A stretch of DNA of 64,000 bases from Frigoribacterium sp. CFBP 13712 (GCF_014842255.1 NZ_JACYVH010000003.1:267223-331222), one strand, 5' to 3'. Positions 20,262-29,755 are shown, numbered from the stretch's first letter. Translations and numbers: made by a program. The notes: generated by a model not told the origin, from the letters alone.

Positions 20262-21658
20262 GCGTCGACCCCCGCGAGACGGTCTCCGAGGAATCTGAGC
20301 CCCGCGGACTTGGACGACTTCACGAGCACGACGTCGCCGGTGCGGAGTCCGGGATGGAGGAGGTCGTACGCCTCGTCGATGGTGTCCACGAGCAGTGATT
20401 CTCCGTCCCAGGAGCCCTCGAGCCCAGCTGCCATGTGGATGTGCCGCGCGGCCTGACCGACCACGATCAGCTGCGAGATGTTGAGACGCACGACGAGGCG
20501 GCCGATGCGGTCGTGCTCGTCACGGGCGAACTCGCCCAGCTCGGCCATCTCGCCGAGGACGGCGATGGATCGGCCGTCGGTGGGCGTGATCTGGGCGAGG
20601 GTCTTGAGGGCGGCCGCGACGGAATCGGGACTCGCGTTGTACGCGTCGTTGACGACGGCGACCCCGCCCGGTGCCTCGAAGAGCTCCATGCGCCAGCGCT
20701 CGGCTCGGGCCACGCCCTCGAGGACGGTGGCCGCTCGATCGAGATCGACACCCCACTCGCCCACGACGGTGAGCGCGGCCAGGGCGTTCATCACGTGATG
20801 CTCGCCGAGGATGCGCAGAGCGACACGGCGACGCAGGTCGCCGTGCTCGAAGACGAAGGTGGTGCCCCCGGCCGTGACGTCGACGTCGGACGCCCGGTAG
20901 TCGGCCGTCGGGCTCTGCCCGAAGGTGACCACGCGTGCCGCCGTGACGGACGCCATGCCGGCCACGCGCTCGTCATCGGCGTTCAGCACGGCGGTGCCCG
21001 ACTCGGGGAGGTCCGTCACCATCTCGGCCTTGGCGGCACGAGTGCCCTCGATCCCGCCGAAGCCGCCGGCGTGAGCGAGCCCCACCTTGAGCACGACGCC
21101 CGTGTCGGGGCGGGCGATGTCGACCAGACGAGCGATCTCACCCGGGCCGGCAGCGCCCATCTCGACCACGAGGTACTCGGTCGAGTCGTCGATGCGCAGC
21201 ATCGAGATCGGTGCGCCGACGTGGTTGTTGAAGGACCCCTCGGGAGCGACCGTCGGAGCGATGTCCGACAGGATGGCGCGGAGCATGTTCTTCGTGCTCG
21301 TCTTGCCGTTCGAGCCGGTGATGCCCACGACCTTGAGCCGGCCGTGACGACGCACGCGCTCGACGACGGCAGCGGCCAGACGCGAGAGCGCCACGACGCC
21401 GTCGCCGACGACGACCGTCGGGACATCGGTCTCGACCGGCTGCTCGGCGACGACGAGCGCGGCCCCGTTGGAGACTGCGGCGTCGACGAAGAGGTGACCG
21501 TCGGTGACCTCTCCGCGCAGGGCGAAGAAGATCGACCCCGGGGTGACGAGACGCGAGTCCGTCTCGACGGAGCCGTCGAGGACGAGCCCGTCGACGACGG
21601 CGCCGCCGAGTGCTCCGCCGGTGATCTCGGCGATCTCGTGAGCGGTCAGCGCGATCAT
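20258..21658 (-). CDS. murF: UDP-MurNAc-tripeptide--D-alanyl-D-alanine ligase
   Basis: This 466-residue Mur ligase adds the D-Ala-D-Ala dipeptide. The N-terminal domain contains [14 protein letters not shown]. The ATP loop is [17 protein letters not shown] (about 109-125). [13 protein letters not shown] and [15 protein letters not shown] are MurF signatures. I chose ATG 21658 (overlap ATGA with murE) over the GTG at 21667, which adds only three residues. It sits between murE and mraY. Confidence 0.97.
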   Translation of the reverse strand: MIALTAHEIAEITGGALGGAVVDGLVLDGSVETDSRLVTPGSIFFALRGEVTDGHLFVDAAVSNGAALVVAEQPVETDVPTVVVGDGVVALSRLAAAVVERVRRHGRLKVVGITGSNGKTSTKNMLRAILSDIAPTVAPEGSFNNHVGAPISMLRIDDSTEYLVVEMGAAGPGEIARLVDIARPDTGVVLKVGLAHAGGFGGIEGTRAAKAEMVTDLPESGTAVLNADDERVAGMASVTAARVVTFGQSPTADYRASDVDVTAGGTTFVFEHGDLRRRVALRILGEHHVMNALAALTVVGEWGVDLDRAATVLEGVARAERWRMELFEAPGGVAVVNDAYNASPDSVAAALKTLAQITPTDGRSIAVLGEMAELGEFARDEHDRIGRLVVRLNISQLIVVGQAARHIHMAAGLEGSWDGESLLVDTIDEAYDLLHPGLRTGDVVLVKSSKSAGLRFLGDRLAGVDA

Positions 21659-23205
21659 TCGGCCCACCCGGCCTCACGCAGGGCCGCACGGGCCTCATCG
21701 CGCGCCGAGTAGGGCGTGCGCTCACCCCGGATGTCGCGGTAGTCCTGGTGACCGGGGCCTGCCCAGAGGATCGAGTCGCCCTCGCCCGCCAGCGCCACGG
21801 CGGCACGGATGGCCGCCTCGGGCGGACTCACCTCGTGGATCTCGTGCTCGGGGTAGGCCTCGCGCGCAGCGTCGACGAGCGTGCGTCGGATGGCTGCGGG
21901 GTCTTCGAACCGCGGGTGGTGATCGGTGACGACCAGGATGTCGGAACCGGCGGCTGCGACGCGGGCCATCTCGCCGCGCTTGGTGGTGTCGCGGTCGCCG
22001 TCCGCGCCGAAGAGCATGACGACCTTGCCGGTGGTGAAGCGCCGGACCGCGGCGAGGGTGGTCAGGAAGGCGTCGGGGCTGTGCCCGAAGTCGACGTACA
22101 CGCTGGGCCCTCTGTCGCCGGAGACGCGCTCGGTGCGACCGGGCAGGTACGCGACGATGCCGCCCTCCGTCTCGAGCGCCTGGGCGATCGCCCCGAGCTC
22201 GAAGCCCGCCTCGACGAGCATGACGATCGCGAGCGCCGCGTTGGCGACCATGTGCCAGCCGATGAGCGGCACCCTCGTCACGAGCGACCGGTTCTCGGGG
22301 CCGGTCAGGCGGAACTCGGTGTAGGCCGCCTGCTCGTCGACGATCTCGACCGTCCAGTCCGCCTCGACGTCGGGCAGGACCGTGATCGTCGTCAGCGGGA
22401 TGCGGGCGTTGTCGACGACGCGCTGACCGTAAGGCGAGTCGAGGGAGATGACGGCGCGCTTCGCCCGATCGGGTTGGAAGAGCGGCAGCTTCGCATGAAA
22501 GTACTCCTCCATGTCGGCGTAGTCGTCGAGGTGGTCGTGACTGAGGTTCGTGAATGCGGCCACGTCGAAGACCAGCCCGTCGACGCGATTGCGGCTGAGA
22601 GCCTGGGCGCTCACCTCGACGGCGACCGCACGGACCTCGCTCTCGCGCATCCGGGCGAGGAGGGCGTGCATCTCGCTCGCCTCGGGCGTGGTGAGTCGGC
22701 TGACGACCGTGAGGTCGCCGATGTGCCTCTCGGCGGTGCTGCTCAGACCGGTGACGAGCCCGAGCTGGCGGAGGATGCCCTCGAGCAGGTACGACGTCGA
22801 GGTCTTGCCGTTCGTGCCGGTGACGGCGAACAGCAGGGGTGAGCCCTCGCCGCCCGTGCGGTAGATCCAGGCGGACACGTCGCCGAGGGCGGCGCGCGGC
22901 GAGTCGACCAGCACGACGGGCAGGCCCGACTCGCGCGCGATGTCGAGACCGGCCTGGTCGGTGAGCAGAGCCACCGCACCGCCCTCACGGGCCTGGGCGG
23001 CGAACTCGGCACCGTGTCGGTGCGCGCCGGGCATGCCGACGTACAGGTCGCCGGGGTGGAGGTCCGCCGTGCTCAGCGTGACGCCCGTGACTTCGATGCC
23101 GTCGAGGGAGCCCTCGTGCTCGAGTCCGAACTCGCTGACCAGTTGGGCGAGGGACCTCGCCGACGGATGTTCCGGTCGGAGGACCGGGGGGATCCGGGCG
23201 TTCAA
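21655..23205 (-). CDS. murE: UDP-MurNAc-dipeptide--diamino acid ligase (MurE)
   Basis: This 516-residue ligase adds the diamino acid at position 3 of the stem peptide. The ATP loop is [17 protein letters not shown] (about 127-143), and TTPEASEMH and VEVSAQAL follow. The C-terminal domain has DFGHSPDAF and GADGDRDTTKRGEM. The substrate motif normally DNPR in diaminopimelate-adding enzymes reads HHPR here (residues 429-432, in TDHHPRFEDP), so the third residue may not be meso-diaminopimelate. The start is a TTG at 23205 with AGAGG five bases upstream; there is no ATG or GTG that fits. Confidence 0.95.
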   Translation of the reverse strand: MNARIPPVLRPEHPSARSLAQLVSEFGLEHEGSLDGIEVTGVTLSTADLHPGDLYVGMPGAHRHGAEFAAQAREGGAVALLTDQAGLDIARESGLPVVLVDSPRAALGDVSAWIYRTGGEGSPLLFAVTGTNGKTSTSYLLEGILRQLGLVTGLSSTAERHIGDLTVVSRLTTPEASEMHALLARMRESEVRAVAVEVSAQALSRNRVDGLVFDVAAFTNLSHDHLDDYADMEEYFHAKLPLFQPDRAKRAVISLDSPYGQRVVDNARIPLTTITVLPDVEADWTVEIVDEQAAYTEFRLTGPENRSLVTRVPLIGWHMVANAALAIVMLVEAGFELGAIAQALETEGGIVAYLPGRTERVSGDRGPSVYVDFGHSPDAFLTTLAAVRRFTTGKVVMLFGADGDRDTTKRGEMARVAAAGSDILVVTDHHPRFEDPAAIRRTLVDAAREAYPEHEIHEVSPPEAAIRAAVALAGEGDSILWAGPGHQDYRDIRGERTPYSARDEARAALREAGWAE

Positions 23206-23219
23206 TGAATCCTCTTCTC

Positions 23220-25007
23220 TCACCAGGTCTCGGCGATGTCCGGTGCCGGCTCCGTCGACGGAGGGACGCGGTACATCTCGAGGGCCTGGGACATGATCTT
23301 GTTGAAGGTCGGCGCCGCGGCGGCCGACGTCTTGATGGTACTGGGCTTCGTGAAGGTCACGACGACGACGAACTGCGGGTCTTCGGCGGGGGCGATGCCG
23401 GCGACCGACACGATGCGGTCCGAACCGTAGCCCGTGCCGTCCGACTTCGCCACTTCGGCGGTTCCGGTCTTGGCCGCGACACGGTAGCCGGGGATGGTCA
23501 GGACGTCTTTGAGGTCGCCGTCGCTGACGACCTTCTCGAGCATGTTCACCGTCGTATCCGCCGCGTACGACGAGACGACCTGGGTGCCCTCGGCGCTCGG
23601 CGTCTGAGACACCGAGCCGTCGGGTGCCGTGCACTTCTGCACCAGGTTCACGGGAAGCCGCTGACCGTGGTTGGCGAGGGTCTGGAAGACGCTCGCCAGG
23701 TGCACGGCCGTGGTGGAGACGCCCTGCCCGAACATGGAGTTGATGCTGGTCTGCTGATCCCAGTCGGAGACGTTGCGGACGCCCTGCGTGGGCTCGCCGA
23801 GGAACCCCACGCCCGTGGGCTCGTTGAGCCCGAACTTCAGCATGTAGTCGTACCTGGCCTGCGCCGGCAGGTTCTCGCCGAGCAGCGAGATGCCGACGTT
23901 CGACGAGTCGCGGAGGATGCCGGTGAGCGTGAGGTTCTCGGTCGGGTGGAACACCGCGTCGTGGATCGAGCCACCCCAGGGGAAGCTGCGCGAGTAGGGC
24001 ACCGTGGCCGGGCTCGTCGGGGTGGCCGTGCCGGAGTCGAGGAGCATGGCCGCGGTCATCGCCTTGAACGTGGACCCGGGCTCGTAGGAAGCGGTGAACG
24101 CCTTCGATCCGAGGTCATCCACATCCGTACCGTCGACGTCGTTCGGGTCGACGGCCGGGTAGTCGGCCACGGCGAGGAGCGCGGCGGTGTCGGCCTTCAT
24201 GACGACCGCCGTCGCCGACTCGGCCCCGATGGCCTGCGCCTGCTCGGCGAGCGACTGCTGCGTCATGTACTGGAGATCCTTGTCGATCGACAGCGTGAGC
24301 GCACCGCCGGGGACGGCTGCCTTGTCGGTCACGGTGCTGCCGGGCAGCTGGACCCCGTCGGCGCCTCGTTCATAGGTCTGGCTTCCGTCCGTGCCGGCCA
24401 GGCACTGGTCGGCGCTGAGCTCGAGGCCCGCCTGCGGACCGTCCGTGCCGATGAACCCGGTCAGGTTGCCGGCCACCGATCCGTTGGGATACGTCCGAGC
24501 CGACTGGCGCTCGTAGTAGAGGTAGGAGATGCCGCTGTTCTTCAGATCGCGGACGGCGCGGAAGGCGTCGACGTCGACCCCCTTGACGAGGTACGCGAAG
24601 TTCGCGGTGGGGTCTTTCGTGATGCTCTCGTACATCGCGTCGGCGTCGCCGCCGGTGATCTCGGCCACCTGGGCCATGACCTGCTCGACGGTGAGCGTCT
24701 TCTTCGTCTTCTCGCCGTCCGCGTCCTTCTCCGTGATCGTCCGCGTCTTGGCGAATGCCGGTGCCGCGGTGATGTTGTAACGCGTCACGCTGCCGGCGAG
24801 GACCGTGCCGTCGGAGGCCAGGATGTCGCCGCGATCTCCGTAGATGACCTGGCTGATCTCGCGCTTGTTCTGCGACTGGTCGTTCAGCTCGGCCGCCTGG
24901 ACGAGCTGGATGTCGGCAAGTCGGACGACAAACACCCCGATCAGCGCGATCACGAGGGCCATGGCCAGGGTCGCTCGAAGCCGGCGGCTGCGGGGTGTTG
25001 CGTTCAC
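23220..25007 (-). CDS. ftsI: Septal transpeptidase FtsI (class B penicillin-binding protein)
   Basis: This 595-residue protein crosslinks septal peptidoglycan. A short cytoplasmic tail and one membrane helix (about residues 11-30) lead into the dimerisation domain with YGDRGDILASDG. The transpeptidase motifs are STFK (312-315, catalytic Ser312), SSN (368-370) and KTGT (513-516). No PASTA domain follows. GTG 25007 has AGGA 7 nt upstream. It is 14 nt before murE and 74 nt after ftsL, consistent with one operon. Confidence 0.97.
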   Translation of the reverse strand: MNATPRSRRLRATLAMALVIALIGVFVVRLADIQLVQAAELNDQSQNKREISQVIYGDRGDILASDGTVLAGSVTRYNITAAPAFAKTRTITEKDADGEKTKKTLTVEQVMAQVAEITGGDADAMYESITKDPTANFAYLVKGVDVDAFRAVRDLKNSGISYLYYERQSARTYPNGSVAGNLTGFIGTDGPQAGLELSADQCLAGTDGSQTYERGADGVQLPGSTVTDKAAVPGGALTLSIDKDLQYMTQQSLAEQAQAIGAESATAVVMKADTAALLAVADYPAVDPNDVDGTDVDDLGSKAFTASYEPGSTFKAMTAAMLLDSGTATPTSPATVPYSRSFPWGGSIHDAVFHPTENLTLTGILRDSSNVGISLLGENLPAQARYDYMLKFGLNEPTGVGFLGEPTQGVRNVSDWDQQTSINSMFGQGVSTTAVHLASVFQTLANHGQRLPVNLVQKCTAPDGSVSQTPSAEGTQVVSSYAADTTVNMLEKVVSDGDLKDVLTIPGYRVAAKTGTAEVAKSDGTGYGSDRIVSVAGIAPAEDPQFVVVVTFTKPSTIKTSAAAAPTFNKIMSQALEMYRVPPSTEPAPDIAETW

Positions 25008-25081
25008 GAAGGATTCCTCACCGCGGCGGGCCGTGCTGCCCCGACCGCTGTCGTCGTCCGGTGGCCCGGACGGGGATACCG

Positions 25082-25780
25082 CTAACGGGTCTGCGGAGCC
25101 GCCAGCTGATTCGGGTCAGACGCTACCGACTGCTCGGGCGATCCCTCGCTCGGCGCGCCCGCCGCTGCGGAGTCGGTCGCCGACGCGGCCGACCCCGCGG
25201 AGGCGACCGTCGTGTCGGACGCCGAGGTGCCCGAGTCACCCGCGCCTGCGGCCGCGACGGACGGCGCGACCTCGGCCGGTGCGGCCTCGGTCGGTGCCGC
25301 CTTCTCGGGAGCGGTCGCCAGGGGGACGCCGTCGAGGAGGGTGTTGGGGATGAGATTGTCGGTGCCATCGGCCTCACCGTCGGCGGGTGACGGCTGACCG
25401 TGCACCACCCCGGTGGAGGGATCGAGGTAGACGGGGTTGGAGTTCCGCACCATCCCCAGCTCCTCGGCGTTGTTCGCCAGGTTCTGCGGAGACGACAGCA
25501 CGTCGAGGCGCTCGGAGTACTTCTGCTGGTCACGCGTGAGCTCGGTCTGCGAGGCTTGGAGCGCCGAGATCTTGTAGGCCCCGTCGCTCAACGCGATGCT
25601 GATGGCCAGCTGCGCGAGGAGGAGGACGAAGAGGGCCGCCGTTGCGACGAGTGCGTAGGCGATCTTCGGCCGGGCCCGCCGTTGCGCGCGGCTGGCGACG
25701 ATCTCGACCGGCCGAGCACGGGGGCCGGGAGCTGCGTCGACGAGGGGCGTCGGGTCGACGAGGGCGAACTGGCTGCTCAT
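25082..25780 (-). CDS. ftsL: FtsL-like septum protein with long low-complexity tail
   Basis: This 232-residue bitopic protein occupies the ftsL position between rsmH and ftsI. About 40 cytoplasmic residues precede one membrane helix (about 41-63) and a short extracellular coiled coil (about 68-112, with [20 protein letters not shown]). A tail of about 100 residues rich in Ala, Ser, Glu and Pro makes it about twice the usual length. FtsL binds FtsQ and FtsB and activates FtsW/FtsI. Sequence identity across the family is low, so the call rests on position and topology. ATG 25780 overlaps the rsmH stop as ATGA. Confidence 0.82.
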   Translation of the reverse strand: MSSQFALVDPTPLVDAAPGPRARPVEIVASRAQRRARPKIAYALVATAALFVLLLAQLAISIALSDGAYKISALQASQTELTRDQQKYSERLDVLSSPQNLANNAEELGMVRNSNPVYLDPSTGVVHGQPSPADGEADGTDNLIPNTLLDGVPLATAPEKAAPTEAAPAEVAPSVAAAGAGDSGTSASDTTVASAGSAASATDSAAAGAPSEGSPEQSVASDPNQLAAPQTR

Positions 25781-26727
25781 GCTGATCTCCGGATTCGTTC
25801 GGCTGCGCGGAGGCGCACGGGTTTGGCCCGGGGGTTCCGGTCGATCTCTTCCGCTGAGGCCAGTTCGGCTCCGCGGACGAGGAGTCGGAATTCGGGGCGG
25901 TGCTCGGGGAGCTCGACGGGCAGGCCCTGCGGCGCCGTCGAAGTCGTGCGGGCCGCCAGCTCGCGCTTGACGAAGCGGTCTTCGAGGGACTGGTAGGCGA
26001 GCACGACCATGCGGCCAGACTCCCCCAGCCGGTCGAGGGCGACGGGTACCGCCGCCTCGAGGGAGGCGAGCTCGCCGTTGACCTCGATCCGGAGGGCCTG
26101 GAAGACCCGCTTGGCAGGGTGACCCGCGCGCTGAAGGGCCATCGGCGTGGCGGCGACGAGGAGGTCGACCAGCTCGCCGCTGCGGGTCAGCGGCGAGTCG
26201 ACGCGACCTTCGACGATGCGACGGGCGTAGCGGGGAGCCAGCTTCTCTTCGCCGTACTGGTAGAAGATGCGTCGGAGCTCGGACTCGGGGTACTCGGCGA
26301 GGATCGTCTCGGCCGTGACCTCGGACGTCGGGTCCATCCGCATGTCGAGCGGTGCGTCCTTCGAGTACGAGAAGCCGCGCTCGACCCGGTCGAGCTGCAA
26401 CGACGACACCCCGAGGTCGAAGAGCACTCCGTCGACCGTGCCGATGCCCAGGCCGTCGAGCGCGTCGCCGATGCCGTCGTAGGTCGTGTGCACGAGCCTG
26501 GCGCGGTCGCCGAAGGGCCGCAGACGATCGCCGGCGATCTCGAGGGCCTGCGTGTCGCGGTCGAGGCCGACGACCGTCAGCTCGGGGAACCTCGCGAGCA
26601 GGGCCTCGGTGTGACCACCCATGCCGAGCGTGCAGTCGACGGCGACGGCGCCCGGTCGACCGAGCGACGGGGCGAGCAGCTCGAGCGTGCGGTCGAGGAG
26701 GACGGGGGTGTGGATCTGTTCTGCCAT
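25777..26727 (-). CDS. rsmH: 16S rRNA (cytosine(1402)-N(4))-methyltransferase
   Basis: This 316-residue SAM-dependent enzyme N4-methylates C1402 in the decoding centre of 16S r[30 protein letters not shown] (SAM loop), [22 protein letters not shown] and [17 protein letters not shown] are all clear MraW/RsmH motifs. The length is normal. It follows mraZ by 102 nt and is coupled to ftsL. Confidence 0.97.
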   Translation of the reverse strand: MAEQIHTPVLLDRTLELLAPSLGRPGAVAVDCTLGMGGHTEALLARFPELTVVGLDRDTQALEIAGDRLRPFGDRARLVHTTYDGIGDALDGLGIGTVDGVLFDLGVSSLQLDRVERGFSYSKDAPLDMRMDPTSEVTAETILAEYPESELRRIFYQYGEEKLAPRYARRIVEGRVDSPLTRSGELVDLLVAATPMALQRAGHPAKRVFQALRIEVNGELASLEAAVPVALDRLGESGRMVVLAYQSLEDRFVKRELAARTTSTAPQGLPVELPEHRPEFRLLVRGAELASAEEIDRNPRAKPVRLRAAERIRRSA

Positions 26728-26829
26728 GGCGATGTCGGCTCGTGTTCTCAGGCCCTGATCCCCATCCGTCCCGACCTGGCACCGGGGAAGGTGCGCCAGG
26801 GCGGACGGCTGGGAGTCGGGGCCGAAGAC

Positions 26830-27261
26830 CTAGAAGAGGCCGGGGATCACCTCCTCCGTGGTGTTGGCGAATGCGGCCTCTTGGGCCTCGTAGTAGGTGT
26901 TCCAGGCGTCGGTGGCCCAGATCTCGGCGCGGTTGCCGGCGCCGATGACGGTGAGCTCGCGCCCGAGACCGGCGTAGTCGCGCAGCTGAGCCGGGATGGT
27001 GACCCGGTTCTGCTTGTCGGGGATCTCGTCGCTGGCACCCGACAGGAACAGGCGCATGTAGTCGCGCCCCTCTTTGCTCGTGATGGGCGCCTGTCGGATC
27101 CGCGAGTGCATGTCCTCGAACTCGCGCTGCGAGAAGACGTACACGCAGCGCTCCTGACCGCGGGTCATGACGAGGCCGGAGGCCAGCTCGTCACGGAACT
27201 TCGCGGGAAGGATGATCCGGCCTTTCTCGTCGAGCTTGGGCGAGTAGGTGCCGAGGAACAT
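26830..27261 (-). CDS. mraZ: Transcriptional regulator MraZ
   Basis: This 143-residue AbrB-like DNA-binding protein heads the division and cell wall cluster and usually represses its own operon. Two SpoVT-AbrB repeats are seen, at about residues 5-47 ([21 protein letters not shown] start) and 76-119 ([18 protein letters not shown]). I chose ATG 27261, preceded by GGGAGGGGGCGAGG. Longer frames read back through the operator. Three GTGG(A/T)G boxes spaced 10 bp lie 44 nt upstream, matching the known MraZ operator layout. Confidence 0.97.
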   Translation of the reverse strand: MFLGTYSPKLDEKGRIILPAKFRDELASGLVMTRGQERCVYVFSQREFEDMHSRIRQAPITSKEGRDYMRLFLSGASDEIPDKQNRVTIPAQLRDYAGLGRELTVIGAGNRAEIWATDAWNTYYEAQEAAFANTTEEVIPGLF

Positions 27262-27304
27262 GCGCCTCGCCCCCTCCCGCATCGCACCCGGTGGCGCCAT
27301 GTAC

Positions 27305-27330
27305 CTCCACTTTACTCCACAACCCACCAC
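27305..27330 (-). promoter_or_regulatory. MraZ operator, three boxes
   Basis: On the minus strand GTGGTG (27325-27330), GTGGAG (27315-27320) and GTGGAG (27305-27310) recur every 10 bp. This is the established MraZ recognition pattern. The last spacer and box include TAAAGT, which with TTGTCG 17 bp upstream could be the promoter, so bound MraZ would cover it. Confidence 0.85.
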
Positions 27331-27361
27331 TCGACAACGAAAAGCCCCGTTCTGGGCACAG

Positions 27362-27402
27362 AAAAACCCCCTCGATCGCCGCTGTTCAGCGGATCGAGGG
27401 GG
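27362..27402 (-). terminator. Rho-independent terminator upstream of mraZ
   Basis: An 11-bp perfect stem (CCCCCTCGATC, 27367-27377, with 27392-27402) plus an inner CGCTG/CAGCG stem is followed on the minus strand by TTTTT (27366-27362). It should stop leftward transcription from the DUF3040 gene before the mraZ promoter. Confidence 0.88.
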
Positions 27403-27503
27403 TGGAGGAAGAGGGAGCAGCAGGACTGCAGGAGGAGCGGGTCGACGAGCTGGAGCACGTCCCATCGCCGAAACGGCCGGTCTCAGAGCCCCGTGCACGC
27501 CGA

Positions 27504-27529
27504 AGGGGCCGGCCCGGAGGCCGACCCCT
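27504..27529 (-). terminator. Second hairpin after the DUF3040 gene
   Basis: An 11-bp stem with one wobble pair when transcribed leftward lies 32 nt past the DUF3040 stop. It has only a weak T-stretch (TT), so it is a weaker or auxiliary terminator. Confidence 0.5.
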
Positions 27530-27560
27530 GAGATCGGTGGAGCGCTGTGGAGGAAGTCGG

Positions 27561-27965
27561 TTACCGACCACCGTCGCCGTCGTTGCGGCGATCCCAGCGC
27601 TCGTTGAGGCGGTCCATCATGCTGGCCGACGACCTGCCGGATGCGGTCGTCCGAGTGCTCGACGACCGGGACGAGCTCGGCGGCGGCGGGACGGACGCGC
27701 CCTTCCGCTTCGGCGGGGCGATGGCGAAGAGCGCACCGGCCACAACGAGGACGAACCCGAGGACGCCGACGAGCGGCTGGCGCAGGATGACCCCGGCGAC
27801 GATGACGGCGATGCCGAGCAGACCGCCCAGCACGCCGACGACGACCATCGTGTAGTTCGGTCGACCGCGGCCACTGCCGACGGCCGCCACGAAATCGGAG
27901 TCGTTGCTGTAGAGGCTGCGCTCCATCTCGTCGAGGAGCCGCTGCTCCTGTTCGGAAAGTGGCAT
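27561..27965 (-). CDS. DUF3040 domain membrane protein
   Basis: This 134-residue protein starts with [20 protein letters not shown], the conserved DUF3040 N terminus. Two hydrophobic segments (about residues 40-61 and 63-86) are followed by a Ser/Arg-rich cytoplasmic tail. The family is confined to actinobacteria and has no known function. Its position just upstream of mraZ matches Rv2169c in M. tuberculosis. I chose ATG 27965 with AAGGGA upstream over an in-frame codon at 27986. Confidence 0.9.
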   Translation of the reverse strand: MPLSEQEQRLLDEMERSLYSNDSDFVAAVGSGRGRPNYTMVVVGVLGGLLGIAVIVAGVILRQPLVGVLGFVLVVAGALFAIAPPKRKGASVPPPPSSSRSSSTRTTASGRSSASMMDRLNERWDRRNDGDGGR

Positions 27966-28050
27966 CTTGGTGTTCCCTTCGAGCACAGGCCCTACGACCT
28001 CGGGATCGACGCGTATGAGTAGCTGGCAGTGTATGCCTGAGTGCTGTCGC

Positions 28051-28056
28051 TAGGCT
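28051..28056 (+). promoter_or_regulatory. -10 box for leaderless polyprenyl synthase mRNA
   Basis: TAGGCT lies 7 nt before the GTG at 28064, so transcription should begin at or next to the start codon. No ribosome site precedes the GTG. Confidence 0.6.
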
Positions 28057-28063
28057 AGGCAGC

Positions 28064-29185
28064 GTGGCTGAGAGTACGCGGTTAGTGGACGTCGTTCAAG
28101 AGCGGATAGACCAGTTCCTCGAGCGGCAGCGGCCGGTGCTCCGCGCCATCGCTCCGGACCTCGATCCGTTCGCGGTCTTCTCCAACGATCTGCTGCGCGG
28201 CGGCAAACGGTTCCGGGCGCTCTTCTGCTACTGGGGCTGGCAGTCCGTCGCCGGTCTCGACACGGGGTTCGACCCCATGGGCACGCCGCCCGACGCACGC
28301 TCCCTCGACGCCGTGATGGGCGCCTCCACGGGGCTCGAGTTCTTCCACGCCGCGGCGCTCGTCCACGACGACATCATGGACAACTCCGACACCCGGAGGG
28401 GCATGCCGTCCGCGCACCGCCGATTCGAGCGACTGCACCGCGAGGGCTCCTGGCTCGGCGATCCCACCCCGTTCGGCACCTCCGGGGCTCTCCTGATGGG
28501 CGATCTGCTCCTGGCCTGGAGCGACGAGCTCATGTCCGAGGCGTTCGACGGGCTCGCCTCCCGCGACGCCGCTCGGGCGGCCAGGGCCGAGTTCAACCGC
28601 ATGCGCACCGAGGTCACGGTCGGGCAGTACCTCGACATCCTCGAGGAGAACGCCTGGCGCACGGTCGACGACATCGACCTCCTCCCCCGGGCGCAGCGGG
28701 TGATCGTCTACAAATCGGCCAAGTACAGCGTCGAGGCGCCGCTCACCATCGGCGCGGCGATGGCCGGAGGCTCCCCCGAGGCCCTCGAGTCGCTCCGTCA
28801 CTTCGGCCTGCCGCTCGGAATCGCCTACCAGCTGAGAGACGACCTCCTCGGCGTCTTCGGCGACCCCGAGGTCACGGGCAAGCCCGCCGGCGACGACCTC
28901 AGAGAGGGCAAGCGCACCGTGCTGGTGGCCATGGCCCGGCGCTCCCTGCCCGCCGGCGCCGTCCGTCTGCTCGACGAGCTCCTCGGCGACCCCGAACTCG
29001 ACGACGACCAGATCTCGATGCTGCAGGCGACCCTGCGCGACTCCGGCGCGGTCGACGCCGTCGAGCAGTCGATCAGCGACCAGGTCGAGCGAGCCACGCA
29101 CGCCCTCGACCGCTCGAGGCTCGCGCCGTCGGCGCGCGCTCAGCTCACGCGCCTCGCCGACACGGTCACACGCCGGACGTCGTAG
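28064..29185 (+). CDS. Polyprenyl diphosphate synthase (trans-isoprenyl family)
   Basis: This 373-residue enzyme condenses isopentenyl diphosphate with allylic diphosphates. The first Asp-rich motif is [12 protein letters not shown] (about residues 103-114), the second is [20 protein letters not shown] (about 265-284), and GGKRFRA lies near residue 47. Chain length cannot be fixed from sequence by eye. The product could feed undecaprenyl or menaquinone and carotenoid pathways. Position and orientation resemble Rv2173 (idsA2). The GTG start appears leaderless. Confidence 0.93.
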   Translation: MAESTRLVDVVQERIDQFLERQRPVLRAIAPDLDPFAVFSNDLLRGGKRFRALFCYWGWQSVAGLDTGFDPMGTPPDARSLDAVMGASTGLEFFHAAALVHDDIMDNSDTRRGMPSAHRRFERLHREGSWLGDPTPFGTSGALLMGDLLLAWSDELMSEAFDGLASRDAARAARAEFNRMRTEVTVGQYLDILEENAWRTVDDIDLLPRAQRVIVYKSAKYSVEAPLTIGAAMAGGSPEALESLRHFGLPLGIAYQLRDDLLGVFGDPEVTGKPAGDDLREGKRTVLVAMARRSLPAGAVRLLDELLGDPELDDDQISMLQATLRDSGAVDAVEQSISDQVERATHALDRSRLAPSARAQLTRLADTVTRRTS

Positions 29186-29245
29186 CGCACCGCGGGGGCG
29201 GCGACTCCGCAGTCGGCATCGTCGGCGGAGCGACCAGCGGCTGCG

Positions 29246-29605
29246 TCAGAGGAGACCCTGTGCGACGCGTCGGACCTCGGCCTTGCGACCGGCCCGGAGG
29301 GCCTCGATGGGACTGGTGGCAAGCGACTCCTCCGTCGACATCAACCAGTCGAGGGTCTCCTCATCGCTGAACCCGTTGTCGTGCAGCACGGTGATCGTGC
29401 CCCGGAGATCGCTTCGCGGCTGACCGTCCACATCGAGGAAGACCGACGGGGTCCGCAGCGCGCCAGCCACCTTGGCACCCACGAGGGCGTGGTCGTCGAA
29501 GAGGCGACGGACCCGACTGACGCTCATGCCCGTCTTCTCGACGAGGTCGGGCACCGCCAACCACTCGGTGTCGGAGAACCAGGACTGCGCAGAGAGATCG
29601 ATCAC
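29246..29605 (-). CDS. Rv2175c-like winged helix DNA-binding protein
   Basis: This 119-residue protein resembles M. tuberculosis Rv2175c, a nucleoid-type DNA-binding protein phosphorylated by PknL. An N-terminal HTH is visible (WLAVPDLVEKTGMSVSRVRRL, about 15-35), then VFLDVDGQPR and a helical C-terminal domain (about 60-115). It is divergent from the LysM and kinase genes, across a 216-bp region with tandem repeats. The proposed link to the kinase is inferred from the conserved pairing. GTG start at 29605. Confidence 0.88.
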   Translation of the reverse strand: MIDLSAQSWFSDTEWLAVPDLVEKTGMSVSRVRRLFDDHALVGAKVAGALRTPSVFLDVDGQPRSDLRGTITVLHDNGFSDEETLDWLMSTEESLATSPIEALRAGRKAEVRRVAQGLL

Positions 29606-29665
29606 CGGTCAACCTTGCCATGCCCGGCGGCGACGTGCCTCCTCGCCAATGACACCGACCTCAAC

Positions 29666-29719
29666 AGTCACTGCAGCCACAGCAGTCACACCAGTCAACG
29701 GAGTCACAGCAGTCACGGT
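29666..29719. repeat. Six-copy 9-bp tandem repeat
   Basis: Units begin at 29666, 29675, 29684, 29693, 29702 and 29711, with consensus AGTCAC(A/T)GC; the second unit is AGCCACAGC and the fourth AGTCAACGG. They lie in the divergent intergenic region directly upstream of the strong promoter of the LysM gene. Confidence 0.85.
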
Positions 29720-29726
29720 GATTGAC

Positions 29727-29755
29727 TTGACACACCACCTGTGTCAACTTGATAT
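29727..29755 (+). promoter_or_regulatory. Promoter with palindromic operator for LysM gene
   Basis: A consensus -35 TTGACA (29727-29732) and a -10 TGATAT (29750-29755) are 17 bp apart. The -35 is part of a perfect inverted repeat, TTGACACA-N5-TGTGTCAA (29727-29747), that would place a bound regulator across the spacer. Transcription would start about 60 nt before the ATG at 29822. Confidence 0.75.

Noticed and set aside
29666-29719. Tandem 9-bp repeats considered as a CRISPR or coding repeat
   Set aside because: Units are 9 bp with no spacers, so not CRISPR. Short frames across them have no start signals and no homology, so I treat them as non-coding.
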